Notes under the pieces: generated by a model
Seen by the model: the letters and a program-made list of their open reading frames with translations, nothing else
Told to the model about the DNA's origin: nothing
The model's database searches: none
Assembly (NCBI RefSeq): GCF_004614165.1
Contig: NZ_SPVG01000237.1
Coordinates: 39,509-103,508, forward strand
DNA length: 64,000 nt
Reading direction: 5' to 3'
Origin: Duganella callida
Lineage (GTDB): Bacteria > Pseudomonadota > Gammaproteobacteria > Burkholderiales > Burkholderiaceae_D
Part shown: one piece after another, positions 46,394 to 56,519 of the stretch
Layout of the letters: each line of letters starts with the position of its first letter
How positions within the stretch are numbered: position 1 is the first letter of the stretch
Position numbers and translations under genes: made by a program

Positions 46394-47014
46394 ATGACTA
46401 TTTCCCATCCCGCTACACCGTTGGTCGCCATCCTGCGCGGCCTGAACCCCGCCGAGGCGGTCGATGTCGCCAAGGTGCTGCACCATGCCGGTTTCCGCGC
46501 GCTGGAAGTGCCGCTCAACCGTCCGGGCGCGCTGGAAGCGATCGCGCTGATCGACCAGCTGGCGCTGCCCGGCACGCTGCTGGGCGGCGGCACCATGCTC
46601 AACGTCGACCACGTCGATGCGGTGTTCGAAGCCGGCGGCCGCCTGCTGGTGTCGCCGAATTGCGTGCCGGCCGTGATCCGCCGCGCCGCCGACCTCGGCA
46701 TGTATTGCGCGCCCGGCGTCGTCACCCCGACCGAAGCGTTTGCCGCGCTGGATGCCGGCGCGCACGCGCTGAAACTGTTCCCGGCCGAGCAGGTCGGCCA
46801 CGGCGGCCTGAAGGCGCTGAAGAGTGTGCTGCCGTCCGGCACGCCGGTGTGGCCGGTGGGCGGCGTCACGCCGGACACCATGGCCGGCTGGGTCAAGGCG
46901 GGCGCGACCGGTTTCGGCATCGGCAGCAACCTGTACACGCCGGGCGTGACACTGGACGAGCTGGCCGAGCGCGCCGCCACTTTCGTCGGCACCTGGCGCA
47001 CTTTGGCCGTATGA
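46394..47014 (+). CDS. dgoA: 2-dehydro-3-deoxy-6-phosphogalactonate aldolase
   Basis: 206 residues of the KDPG/KDPGal class I aldolase family. VAILRGLNPAEA at the N-terminus, the catalytic Glu in ALEVPLNRP, TMLNVDHVDAV, and the Schiff-base Lys in HALKLFPAE (residue near 126) are present. It cleaves KDPGal to pyruvate and glyceraldehyde-3-phosphate. It is coupled to dgoK and followed by a lactonase gene 31 bp later. The dehydratase gene dgoD and a galactose dehydrogenase gene are not in the window. Confidence 0.94.
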   Translation: MTISHPATPLVAILRGLNPAEAVDVAKVLHHAGFRALEVPLNRPGALEAIALIDQLALPGTLLGGGTMLNVDHVDAVFEAGGRLLVSPNCVPAVIRRAADLGMYCAPGVVTPTEAFAALDAGAHALKLFPAEQVGHGGLKALKSVLPSGTPVWPVGGVTPDTMAGWVKAGATGFGIGSNLYTPGVTLDELAERAATFVGTWRTLAV

Positions 47015-47045
47015 TAGCGGCCGTCTGCAACCGGGGAATCTCAAG

Positions 47046-47927
47046 ATGAATAAATATGACGTGCAATGCCTGTGGGAAGTGAACGCGCAGCTGGGCGAAG
47101 GCCCGCTGTGGGTGGCGGAACAAAACCGCCTGTACTTTGTCGATCTGAAGAACCAGACCCTGCACGCGCAGGATGTGGTGAGCGGCCAGCGCTGCAGCTG
47201 GGCGATGCCGGACTACATCTGCTGGCTGATCGCACGCCGCGACGGCGACGGCTTCATGGCCGGCCTGCGCGACGGCATCGCGCGCGTGTGGCTGGAACCG
47301 GAGCTGCGCATCGAATACCTGCACCGTCCGTTTGCCGACGGCAGCGGCCTGCGCATGAACGATGCCAAGGTCGACAGTGCCGGCCGCATCTGGGCCGGCT
47401 CCATGCACAACACCGATTACGCCCAGGCGGTGGGCAAGCTGTTCCGCCTGGACACCGATCACTCGCTGCACGTGGCCGACCAGGGCTACCACATCTGCAA
47501 TGGCCCGACCTTCAGCCTGGACGGCGCGACCATGTACCACACCGACAGTTTCGAGGGCCGCACCTACGCCTATCCGCTGTCGGCCGATGGTCAGCTGGGC
47601 GAGCCGCGCGTCTGGCGCCAGTTCGGCGAGGGCGAAGGCTCGCCGGACGGCATGACGGTGGACAGCGAAGGCTGTGTCTGGATCGCGCAATGGGGCGGCG
47701 CGCGTGTCTGCCGCTATTCGCCGGCCGGCGAGCTGCTGGAGACCATCCCGGTGCCGGTGCGCAATCCCGCCTCCTGCACCTTCGGCGGCGACGATCTGAA
47801 AACCCTGTTCATCACCACCGCGCGCGAAGACAACACGCCGGAGCAACTGGCGGCCCATCCGCTGACCGGTGCCGTGTTCTCGGTGCGCGTCGACGTCCCT
47901 GGCCTGCCGGCCGCCCGTTTCGGCTGA
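47046..47927 (+). CDS. SMP-30/gluconolactonase-family sugar lactonase (probable galactonolactonase)
   Basis: 293 residues, a six-bladed SMP-30 propeller. The metal ligands are visible: Glu in QLGEGPLWV, Asn in ICNGPTFSLDG and Asp in GSPDGMTVD. The family opens aldonolactones. Following dgoK-dgoA in one operon, its likely job is hydrolysis of galactono-lactone (or arabinono-lactone) to the acid that feeds the pathway. CGGGGAATCTCAAG precedes the ATG. A hairpin follows the stop. Confidence 0.9.
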   Translation: MNKYDVQCLWEVNAQLGEGPLWVAEQNRLYFVDLKNQTLHAQDVVSGQRCSWAMPDYICWLIARRDGDGFMAGLRDGIARVWLEPELRIEYLHRPFADGSGLRMNDAKVDSAGRIWAGSMHNTDYAQAVGKLFRLDTDHSLHVADQGYHICNGPTFSLDGATMYHTDSFEGRTYAYPLSADGQLGEPRVWRQFGEGEGSPDGMTVDSEGCVWIAQWGGARVCRYSPAGELLETIPVPVRNPASCTFGGDDLKTLFITTAREDNTPEQLAAHPLTGAVFSVRVDVPGLPAARFG

Positions 47928-47950
47928 CTTGCCGATCCGGCCTGATCCGG

Positions 47951-47978
47951 CGAGAATGCGTGATTCAACGCATTCTCG
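47951..47978 (+). terminator. Hairpin after the lactonase gene
   Basis: CGAGAATGCGT (47951-47961) pairs with ACGCATTCTCG (47968-47978), an 11-bp perfect stem with a 6-base loop, ending 9 bp before the next ATG. A T tract is absent, so it could be a terminator or a leader structure. Confidence 0.5.
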
Positions 47979-47987
47979 TCCCCGATC

Positions 47988-48407
47988 ATGTCCCATCTCA
48001 AATACCTGCATCTGACTCCCGACAGCGAATTACCCGCACTGGAAGGATTGCGTCAATTCAAAGCCATCATCATTGCCGAGGCCGAGGTCCACGAAACCAT
48101 GATGTGGGACATCAGCCGCTGGCTGATCGCCGAAGGTTGCCAGTACGCGCTGGCCTGGGGCAAGGATGCCGAAGCGTGGCGCGAAGCGATCGACGATGCC
48201 GCGCTCGAAGCCGTCAATTACGAAGACATACCCGACGAGCAGAAAGTCCTGATCACCTCGCACGAGGATGACGACCTGGATGAAGTGTTCTGGTTCGCCC
48301 GGCACCGCGCCGCCCACCCCGCGCACGAGCTCCAGCAAACCCTGATCCTGCACATCGCCGATGCCCCGCGGCGCGAAGAAATTGAAGCGGAGTATCACGA
48401 CGCCTGA
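47988..48407 (+). CDS. Conserved acidic hypothetical protein
   Basis: 139 residues, very acidic (for example HEDDDLDEVFWFARHRAAHP). I do not recognise a functional family. It looks globular and cytoplasmic, without signal peptide or membrane segment. It is separated from the galactonate operon by a hairpin and from the next genes by another hairpin (48444-48467), so it is probably its own transcription unit. Confidence 0.75.
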   Translation: MSHLKYLHLTPDSELPALEGLRQFKAIIIAEAEVHETMMWDISRWLIAEGCQYALAWGKDAEAWREAIDDAALEAVNYEDIPDEQKVLITSHEDDDLDEVFWFARHRAAHPAHELQQTLILHIADAPRREEIEAEYHDA

Positions 48408-48443
48408 TCCGCTTTGATCCCGCGCAAACTTCGTCACTGAAAG

Positions 48444-48467
48444 CCGCCCGGGCGCGCAGCCGGGCGG
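48444..48467 (+). terminator. GC-rich hairpin after the acidic hypothetical gene
   Basis: CCGCCCGG (48444-48451) and CCGGGCGG (48460-48467) form an 8-bp GC-rich stem with an 8-base loop, 37 bp past the stop. The following TCTAAGATTTC is only weakly T-rich. Confidence 0.5.
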
Positions 48468-48501
48468 TCTAAGATTTCTGCGTACCCTGAGGTCTGCAGA
48501 A

Positions 48502-48987
48502 ATGAACACCAAGAAAATCTACTATTCGTGCTGCACCTGGTTGTGCTACGAAATCTGCCAGCGCTTCTATGGCGGTCTCCACTACGTCTGGTGCGCGCCG
48601 TACTTCGACCCCTCATCCCGGCTCAGCCTGCCGAACGCCATCCCGCCGACCGCCAGTCCGCGCGAAATCTACTGGAATCTCAAAAAGGAGGTCGATGCCG
48701 GCGACCTGCATTCCGCAAAGATCGAAAAGAATCGATTGGGAATTCGAGTAGGAGCAAAATCAAACTTCGATGCCGGATTGATTAATCATTACGAATACGA
48801 TGAGATCATTGATTTTTCGATTCTGGCGCATTGCAGGGAATTTCGTCCGCTTTTGCTGGTCATACCAGTAGGACCTGTGTCAGGGTTATTGAAGCGAGTC
48901 GACGTACGAAACCGTGCGGGTTTGCTGTCCGAAGAATACGTCATCGAACGCCTGCCGCGCAGACTATTCGATGCGATCGAACTATGA
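48502..48987 (+). CDS. Conserved hypothetical protein, A/T-rich gene
   Basis: 161 residues, not assigned. The N-terminal part is Cys/Trp/Tyr-rich (YYSCCTWLCYEICQRFYGG, then HYVWCAPYFDP), with no signal peptide. GAGG lies 9 bases before the ATG, within the loop of a small inverted repeat (TTTCTGC 48475-48481, GCAGAAA 48496-48502) that reaches the start codon. From about 48700 the base composition is clearly more A/T-rich than the flanks, a sign of transfer. Its end overlaps or nearly abuts the next small gene, so they form a pair. Confidence 0.72.
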   Translation: MNTKKIYYSCCTWLCYEICQRFYGGLHYVWCAPYFDPSSRLSLPNAIPPTASPREIYWNLKKEVDAGDLHSAKIEKNRLGIRVGAKSNFDAGLINHYEYDEIIDFSILAHCREFRPLLLVIPVGPVSGLLKRVDVRNRAGLLSEEYVIERLPRRLFDAIEL

Positions 48988-48998
48988 AAGGATTTGCG

Positions 48999-49352
48999 AT
49001 GAAGATCTTCAAAGCCATTGAATCTGCCCCCAGCGAAATTGCGATGAACGCGCTAGGCTATAGCGTACTGATGCTGGAGCAGTCGGAGCTGCCCAAGCAC
49101 TGGAAACGGCAGATTTACTATGACTATCTTTTTCGTGGGCTGGAGCCGGAAGTCATTGCTCTCGGCCGCAAAATTCTGGCGGAAATAGAAGAAACGGAGC
49201 GGGCCGATCTTGATCATTTGCCTCAGCAGACACGCGATCGCTATACAGTTCTATTTGGCCGGATTGACCGAGAAATCTATGCCGCGAAAAAGAGCCACGA
49301 CACCTCCGGCCTCACGGCTGCGTTGGCAGAGACCGGCGCTGCTTTGCCGTAG
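48999..49352 (+). CDS. Small hypothetical protein paired with the preceding gene
   Basis: 117 residues, not recognised. It is mainly helical by eye, with charged surfaces (LPKHWKRQIYYDYLFRGLEP, EIEETERADLDHLPQQ). I chose the ATG at 48999 because AAAGGA lies 7 bases upstream; an ATG at 48984 would overlap the previous stop (ATGA) and is an alternative. Either way the two genes are coupled. Like its partner it is less GC-rich than the neighbours. A toxin/immunity-like or defence pair is possible but unproven. Confidence 0.7.
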   Translation: MKIFKAIESAPSEIAMNALGYSVLMLEQSELPKHWKRQIYYDYLFRGLEPEVIALGRKILAEIEETERADLDHLPQQTRDRYTVLFGRIDREIYAAKKSHDTSGLTAALAETGAALP

Positions 49353-49368
49353 GTGGCGGAAATAGAAA

Positions 49369-49392
49369 AGCCAGCTCCCGAGGAAGCTGGCT
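49369..49392. terminator. Bidirectional hairpin terminator, groEL side
   Basis: AGCCAGCT (49369-49376) and AGCTGGCT (49385-49392) form an 8-bp stem with an 8-base loop. On the minus strand it is followed by TTTTC and so should end the groES-groEL transcript. On the plus strand it lies 16 bp past the end of the small hypothetical gene. Confidence 0.7.
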
Positions 49393-49420
49393 CTTCTGGC
49401 AGCGAAGCTGACGCGGCGAA

Positions 49421-51091
<1,671 letters not shown>

Positions 51092-51118
51092 TTATGTCGG
51101 GATCGGTTCAGCCAGTGC

Positions 51119-51409
51119 TTACTGGGTGACGATCGCCATGATGTCTTCTTCGCGCATGACCAGCAGTTCCTGGCCGTCGATCTTGACGGTCTGGCCGGCG
51201 TATTTGCCGAACAGGACGCGGTCGCCTGCTTTGACATCCAGAGGACGGACCTTGCCGTCGTCCAGGATCTTGCCATTGCCAACCGCCAGTACCTCACCTT
51301 GATCCGGCTTCTCGGCAGCCGCATCAGGGATGATCAGGCCGGACGCAGTTTTGGTTTCCTGGTCGAGGCGTTTGACGATTACGCGATCGTTCAAAGGGCG
51401 AAGGTTCAT
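51119..51409 (-). CDS. groS: Co-chaperonin GroES (Hsp10)
   Basis: 96 residues, full length. [18 protein letters not shown] at the start, the mobile loop [14 protein letters not shown] and the roof-loop region are canonical. AAGGAGTTTTGT before the ATG is a strong ribosome site. It is the first gene of the groESL operon and caps the GroEL ring. Confidence 0.99.
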   Translation of the reverse strand: MNLRPLNDRVIVKRLDQETKTASGLIIPDAAAEKPDQGEVLAVGNGKILDDGKVRPLDVKAGDRVLFGKYAGQTVKIDGQELLVMREEDIMAIVTQ

Positions 51410-51465
51410 ACAAAACTCCTTAATTTTTTAACAATGGTACAGTATGTTGGTAGTTGGGCGAGCTG

Positions 51466-51492
51466 TTAGCACTCTTCCCTAACGAGTGCCAA
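51466..51492. promoter_or_regulatory. CIRCE element (HrcA operator) of groESL
   Basis: TTAGCACTC (51466-51474), a 9-bp spacer and GAGTGCCAA (51484-51492) match the CIRCE consensus TTAGCACTC-N9-GAGTGCTAA with one change. It overlaps the transcription start region of the groES promoter, so HrcA repression is expected. Confidence 0.93.
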
Positions 51493-51520
51493 TTATAGGG
51501 ACGACCTTGGGGCATTTCAA
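51492..51520 (-). promoter_or_regulatory. groESL promoter, overlapping sigma-70 and sigma-32 boxes
   Basis: Read on the minus strand, TTGAAA (51515-51520) and TATAAT (51492-51497) are 17 bp apart, a good sigma-70 promoter. The same stretch contains CTTGAAA followed after 14 bases by CCCTATAA, which resembles the sigma-32 consensus. Dual heat-shock control with CIRCE is thus likely. Confidence 0.75.
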
Positions 51521-51609
51521 GGAGCACAAGCTTGTGAAACATCAAAAAGCGCGGAAATGATGCAGATATGACTACAGCCGGGCGGCTTGCGCCCGGCGGC
51601 GGGACGCGA

Positions 51610-52752
51610 TCAGGGGTCCAGCGGGTCGGCCGGGTCGATGCGCAGCGATTTGGCGGATGGCCGGAAGGTCAGCTCGGTGGGCGACAGGCGCTTGCCGACC
51701 GCGCCGGGCGCATAGCCCAGCTCTTTCAGATTGCGCGCCGCGAACTCCGCGCTTTCGATATAGCTGCTCTGGCTGGTGTTGGTGATGATCAGCGTGTCGC
51801 GCTCCAGCGGTGCGCCCAGCGCCGCCAGTCGCCGCGTCACATTGCGCAGGTTGGTGGTGGTGTGCCGGGCGTAGGGCTCGATGATGATGGACTCGGCCGG
51901 TACGCCGTAGCGTTCGATCAGGGCGCGGCGCATTTCCACCGCCTCCACGAAGCGCGTGCCTTTCGGATGCACCGAGGCGCCGCTGAAGATGATGAACGGC
52001 GCCGCGCCTTCGGCAAAGCGTTTGGCCGCCATGCGCACATTGAGCTTGCCGCGCGCGCTCAGCGCCATGCCCGGCACTTCCGGCCCGATGCCCGGAATGA
52101 TGATGGCCGTGTAGGGGAACAGCTTCCAGTCGATGATGCCGGCGCGGCCGAGCGCAGCACCGTTGTGGGTCATGTCGAGCGGCTCGAAGGCGACCGCGTC
52201 GTCGCGGTCGTTGGCGTCCAGCAGCGCCACGGCCAGCGGCAGGCTGGCGTCCAGCGCCAACGCCGGATCGTCGGCGCCGGCCCTGGCCAGCCACACCGCA
52301 TCGGTCACGGTGGCATGGAAGCGCTGACTGCCGGCCGCATCGACCGGACCGTCGATCAGCGGATAGCGCGGGGCCGCCCCGAGGCCATACACCTGGATGA
52401 TGCTGTTCAGGCCGCGCAGCTCGCGGCTGACCTGCGCCTTGACGCCGTCGTCGGCCAGCGCGGCTTTGCGCCAGGCGTTGGCGGGCGCCTTGGCGGCGGC
52501 CGCCGCCAGGTCGTCGATTTCCTTGTTGCTCCACAGGCCGGCGTTGAGCACGCAGGCTGGCGCTTCCTTGCAGGCGTCCATGCGGGCACGGCGTTCGGAC
52601 AGGATGCCGACGGCGGCGTGCGCATTGCCCAGGTCGGTCAGCGCCGGGAACAGCTGGTTGGCGATCAGCGACCAATGCTGGTCGCGTACCGGCGCGGCGC
52701 CGCCCGGCAGCGAGGCGAGGAGGGACAGTGCCACTATCGTTTTCTTGATCAT
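51610..52752 (-). CDS. Secreted DUF218 (YdcF/SanA-like) protein
   Basis: 380 residues from the ATG at 52752, giving a signal peptide (KKTIVALSLLASLPGGAAP); an ATG at 52764 is an alternative that overlaps the receptor stop. The C-terminal half (about 205-375) is a DUF218 domain: AIIIPGIGPEVPG, FIIFSGASVHPKG, RYGVPAESIIIEPYARHTTTN and LIITNTSQSS. The family has unclear biochemistry; SanA/ElyC relatives act in envelope or peptidoglycan processes. The N-terminal half is unassigned. It follows the TonB receptor gene by a few bases, so the pair is an operon. Confidence 0.82.
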   Translation of the reverse strand: MIKKTIVALSLLASLPGGAAPVRDQHWSLIANQLFPALTDLGNAHAAVGILSERRARMDACKEAPACVLNAGLWSNKEIDDLAAAAAKAPANAWRKAALADDGVKAQVSRELRGLNSIIQVYGLGAAPRYPLIDGPVDAAGSQRFHATVTDAVWLARAGADDPALALDASLPLAVALLDANDRDDAVAFEPLDMTHNGAALGRAGIIDWKLFPYTAIIIPGIGPEVPGMALSARGKLNVRMAAKRFAEGAAPFIIFSGASVHPKGTRFVEAVEMRRALIERYGVPAESIIIEPYARHTTTNLRNVTRRLAALGAPLERDTLIITNTSQSSYIESAEFAARNLKELGYAPGAVGKRLSPTELTFRPSAKSLRIDPADPLDP

Positions 52753-52757
52753 AGGAT

Positions 52758-55247
52758 TTACCATGCTTTGCTTGCCACCAGTCGGAAGCTGCGGCCGAAC
52801 ACCGGACGGCCATAGATGGCCTCCTGGCTGCCTTGGCCGGCCAGCGTGTCGGTACGGGTATTGCCTTCGGTCAGACCCTTGGCGTTGGTCAGATTATCGC
52901 CGCTCAGCTGCACCTTCCAGTCGCCGTGGGTAACCGAGACGCCGGCGCCGATCGAATGATAGGCGGGCAGCGCGGTGGCCTGGAAGAAGTCGACATAGCG
53001 CTTGCCGGTGTAGGCATAGCTGCCGTACAGCTCGACCAGGTTGTTGCCGATGCTGAAGTTGTAGTTGGGACGCAGGTTGCCGAACACCTTGGGCTCGCGG
53101 ATGATCTGGTTGCCCACCACCTTGGACGGATCGGCGCCCGTGGCGTTGACGAAATCGCGGTACTCGGGGTCCTGTACCGTCAGCGAACCATTGATGTAGA
53201 AGCGCTCTGTCAGATACATCGCGCCATCCAGCTCGGCGCCGCGCACGATGGCCTTGCCGAAGAAGGGCACGGTCTGGTCGTTGCGGCCGGTGGCCGGATT
53301 GAAAGCCACAAACGAGGCGTTGAGCGGATTGAACTGGGTGTAGAAACCGGTGACGTACAAATACGAGCGGCCCATGGTGGCCTTGAAGCCCGCTTCGAAC
53401 TGGTTGGCCTTGGTCTTCAGCACCAGCGGATCGACCGACGCCGCCACCTGCATCGACGGCGGCACTTCCAGGTGCGAGGCGCGCGCATAGGCGCCCAGCT
53501 GTTTGGTGAAATCGTAGTTGGCGCCCAGCGTCCAGTTGACGGTGCTGACGTTGTACCTGTGCGCCTGCACGCCGCCGGTGAAGGCGCGGGTGGTGTCGTC
53601 GGCCAGCGTCCTGGCGTCGCCGAGGTTGACCTGGTTGGTCAGCAGTGCATAGCCGTCGTAGTGATAACGTTCGCGCCGCACGCCGCCATCGAGGCGCAGG
53701 CGGTCCGAGACTTCCCAGGTGTCGTTGAAGTAGAAGGCGCCCATGCGCGCGTCGACGTCGCCCTGGTTCAGCGTGGTGGTGTAGCGCAGTACGCCGTTGT
53801 CGGTGACCGAGCCCAGCACTGCGCCGGAGGCGGAATAGGCGATCAGGTCCAGCGTGCGCGGCTTGCCCTGTACTTCGATCAGCATGTCGTTGTAGACCGA
53901 CTTGCTGGTCTGGCCGTAGCCGCTCAGGTAGACGCCGAGCTTGACGTCGTGGTTGCCCATGCCGGTCTCGAAGTTGCGGGTGACGTTGATGTCGGCCTGA
54001 TTCGAATAGAAATCCGAACCGGCAGCGCGGTACTGCGCCTGCATCACCAGGCCGGACGCCGTGGCCGGATGGTAGACCTGCGCGCCGTTACTGCCGGCGA
54101 TGGCGTAACCGAAATGATCGACCGCGCCGAACGCCGCCTTCGCCGCGCCCAGAAAACCGTTGGCAAATGTGGTGGCGTCGGCCGGGTTGGAGGTGGAATA
54201 GAACGCGTCGAAGTCCAGCGAACCCTTGGTGGCGCCGGCCTTGGCCGACAGCAGCCACTTGCCGATCTCGCCTTCGTAGCTGACGCCGAGATTGCCGAAT
54301 TCCAGATGGCGGCCATTGGCCAGGTCGCGCGTATCGGTGACGAGATTGCCGCTGCCGTCGCGGTACTTCATCGGTACATTGCGCAGCGCCGGCGAATTCA
54401 TGGTGCCGTCGAAATAATCGATGTATTTGTCCAGCGAGAGCGCGGGATTGCGCGGATCGGCAATCGGGATCGGCAGATAGAACGTGTTGTGGTCGTTGAG
54501 ATAGTTGCCGCTGACGGTCAGGGTGCCGTTCTCCAGCACGCGCTTGATGTTGCCGCGGATCTGGCCGCCCTTGTCGTTGGGGAAGCCGTTGTCGCGGTGG
54601 CCGTCGTCCTGGCGGATGAAGCCGCCGATCGCGTAGAAAGTCTTGTCATCGATCTTGCCGGACTGGTAGAGGTCGAGCCGGGCCAGGCCGGTGGTGCCGA
54701 GCGTGACCTGGGCCTTGCCCCTGGTCTGGTCGGTGCCGGTGACGGTGCTGCTGTTGACGATGGCCGCCGCCTGGCTGGCGTAGATCGGCGCCGGACCGCC
54801 GCGCACCACTTCCACGGTTTTGGTCATCAGGTCATAGCGGTTCAGGCTGTCGCCACGGAAGAAGAAGCCGTTGATTTCGGTGAACAGCGGCAGGCCATCC
54901 TGCTGGAACAGGGCCAGGCCGTCGTCGGTCGGGATGCCGCGCACGCGGGTGATGTTCTGCACCTCGCCGCCAGTGGCTTCGACCTGGATGCCGGGCAGCT
55001 TGCCCAGCAGGTCCGCAATGTTCTGCGGCGCCAGTTTCTGCACCTCGTTCTGCGACAGCGCATTCACCGCGTACGACACGTCGAAGCGCCGCTGCGGACG
55101 GGCCGAGCCGGTCACCACCACGCTTTCCACCTCGCCGCTCTCGGCAACGGGTGCTGCCGGCGCGGCGGCTTGCTGGGCGAACGCCGGGCTGGCCACGGCG
55201 CACAATACGCCGATGGCGTGGGCGAGCGTCTGCTTTTTCGTACTCAT
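52758..55247 (-). CDS. TonB-dependent receptor, substrate unknown
   Basis: 829 residues with a signal peptide (TLAHAIGVLCAVASPAFAQ), a TonB-box-like SVVVTGSA segment, a plug domain (LAPQNIADLLGKLPGIQVEA, VRGIPTDDG, VEVVRGGPAPIYASQAA) and a beta-barrel with a C-terminal aromatic (VASKAW). It sits in the outer membrane. It is cotranscribed with the DUF218 gene and divergent from the ROK regulator, with a 138-bp A/T-rich control region between them. The neighbourhood suggests a galactose-containing glycan, but this is indirect. Confidence 0.92.
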   Translation of the reverse strand: MSTKKQTLAHAIGVLCAVASPAFAQQAAAPAAPVAESGEVESVVVTGSARPQRRFDVSYAVNALSQNEVQKLAPQNIADLLGKLPGIQVEATGGEVQNITRVRGIPTDDGLALFQQDGLPLFTEINGFFFRGDSLNRYDLMTKTVEVVRGGPAPIYASQAAAIVNSSTVTGTDQTRGKAQVTLGTTGLARLDLYQSGKIDDKTFYAIGGFIRQDDGHRDNGFPNDKGGQIRGNIKRVLENGTLTVSGNYLNDHNTFYLPIPIADPRNPALSLDKYIDYFDGTMNSPALRNVPMKYRDGSGNLVTDTRDLANGRHLEFGNLGVSYEGEIGKWLLSAKAGATKGSLDFDAFYSTSNPADATTFANGFLGAAKAAFGAVDHFGYAIAGSNGAQVYHPATASGLVMQAQYRAAGSDFYSNQADINVTRNFETGMGNHDVKLGVYLSGYGQTSKSVYNDMLIEVQGKPRTLDLIAYSASGAVLGSVTDNGVLRYTTTLNQGDVDARMGAFYFNDTWEVSDRLRLDGGVRRERYHYDGYALLTNQVNLGDARTLADDTTRAFTGGVQAHRYNVSTVNWTLGANYDFTKQLGAYARASHLEVPPSMQVAASVDPLVLKTKANQFEAGFKATMGRSYLYVTGFYTQFNPLNASFVAFNPATGRNDQTVPFFGKAIVRGAELDGAMYLTERFYINGSLTVQDPEYRDFVNATGADPSKVVGNQIIREPKVFGNLRPNYNFSIGNNLVELYGSYAYTGKRYVDFFQATALPAYHSIGAGVSVTHGDWKVQLSGDNLTNAKGLTEGNTRTDTLAGQGSQEAIYGRPVFGRSFRLVASKAW

Positions 55248-55344
55248 CGATTTCTCCAGTGTGGATAAGGGTAAGCAACTGGCGGCGAGTATATGGCCGG
55301 GATTTGCGTATAATTATTTATTACTTGAAAAATAAATAGAATAT

Positions 55345-55368
55345 GACAATTATGTGACAGGAATTGTC
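55345..55368. promoter_or_regulatory. Candidate ROK-regulator operator
   Basis: GACAATT (55345-55351) and AATTGTC (55362-55368) form a 7-bp inverted repeat with a 10-bp spacer. Partly matching AAATAGA/TATTT flanks extend it. It ends 17 bp before the ROK gene start and lies between the divergent receptor and ROK genes, a good place for autoregulation. Confidence 0.5.
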
Positions 55369-55385
55369 TATTTGATAGCGTTTGT

Positions 55386-56510
55386 ATGAAAATTGCGCGA
55401 TTAAAACTCTCTTCGGAAGAAAAACGTTTGTTGTGGCATTTGCGGACCAAGGGGCCGACGCCGCGTACCGAGCTATCGTTGGCGCTACAGGTCAGCAATT
55501 CCGCGCTGACCAAGCTGTCGCGCAACCTGATCAGTCTCGGGCTGGTGGAAGAACAGGCCTCGACCGATGCCGGCGGACGCGGACGGCCGATCGTGCCGCT
55601 GGCGATTTCGGCCAACGGCGGCTTCGCGGTGGGGGCGACGGTGCACAAGGGCGTGCTGGAAATCGCCCTGGTCGATTACGCCGGCGGCATCATCTCGCTG
55701 ACCAGCGAGGAGGTGGGCGCGCCCGATCCACTGGCGTTTGCGCGCTTGCTGGAGCAGCGCATCACCGAACTGTCGGTCAGGCACAAGCTGCTGGGCGGAC
55801 GCTTTCTCGGTGTCGGCGTCGGCTTGCCCGGACCGCCGCGCGGACGCGATGGCGACCGCTGGAACATCGTCAACGATCTGCCGGGCTGGCGCAATGTGCC
55901 GCTGCGCCAGATACTGGATGAGGCGCTCGGCCTGCCGACCATGCTGGAGAACGATGCCAACGTCTCCGCCTTGGCGGAGTACTACCTGAACGACACGGTA
56001 CGCCGTTCCTCGACGGTGGTGGTGCTGCTGCTCGGCTATGGCATCGGTGCCGGCGTGATCGAGGATGGCCGCTTGCTGAAAGGGGAATTCGGCGGTTTCG
56101 GCGACATCGGCGGCCTGTATCCGATGGACCAGCCGCGTCCCACGACCATGGATCTCATGTCGGTGCTGCGCGCGGCGGGATGCGCCATCGAGTCGGTCGC
56201 CAACTTCGACGAAGTCACGGTCGGCCAAGAAGCGCTGATCGAGCATTGGCTGGAGCGCGCCGCCGGGCAGCTGGAGTCGGTGGTCAACAGCGCCATCTCG
56301 TGGTTCGATCCGGGCGAGATCATTTTTTCCAGTCCGCTGCCGGAATCGATCATGGTACGGCTGGCGGCGCGGTTGAACCGTGGCCAGCTGCGCTGGCCCG
56401 AGCACCGGCCGGCGTCGGACATTCGCGTGTCGCGGCTCGGCGGCAGTTCGATCGCGCTGGGCGCGGCGCTGCTGCCGATCCACGCGTCCACCGCGGTCGC
56501 GTTCTGGTAG
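55386..56510 (+). CDS. ROK-family transcriptional regulator
   Basis: 374 residues. An N-terminal winged helix (about 10-75, LSLALQVSNSALTKLSRNL) is followed by a ROK domain with GVGVGLPGP, ENDANVSALAE and GYGIGAGVI. The ROK zinc-binding Cys cluster (CxCGxxGC) is absent; the corresponding region reads GEFGGFGDIGG, so sugar-kinase activity is unlikely and the domain probably senses a sugar. It is divergent from the second TonB receptor and followed after 9 bp by a GPH symporter gene, which it may control. Confidence 0.9.
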   Translation: MKIARLKLSSEEKRLLWHLRTKGPTPRTELSLALQVSNSALTKLSRNLISLGLVEEQASTDAGGRGRPIVPLAISANGGFAVGATVHKGVLEIALVDYAGGIISLTSEEVGAPDPLAFARLLEQRITELSVRHKLLGGRFLGVGVGLPGPPRGRDGDRWNIVNDLPGWRNVPLRQILDEALGLPTMLENDANVSALAEYYLNDTVRRSSTVVVLLLGYGIGAGVIEDGRLLKGEFGGFGDIGGLYPMDQPRPTTMDLMSVLRAAGCAIESVANFDEVTVGQEALIEHWLERAAGQLESVVNSAISWFDPGEIIFSSPLPESIMVRLAARLNRGQLRWPEHRPASDIRVSRLGGSSIALGAALLPIHASTAVAFW

Positions 56511-56519
56511 CGCGTCGCC

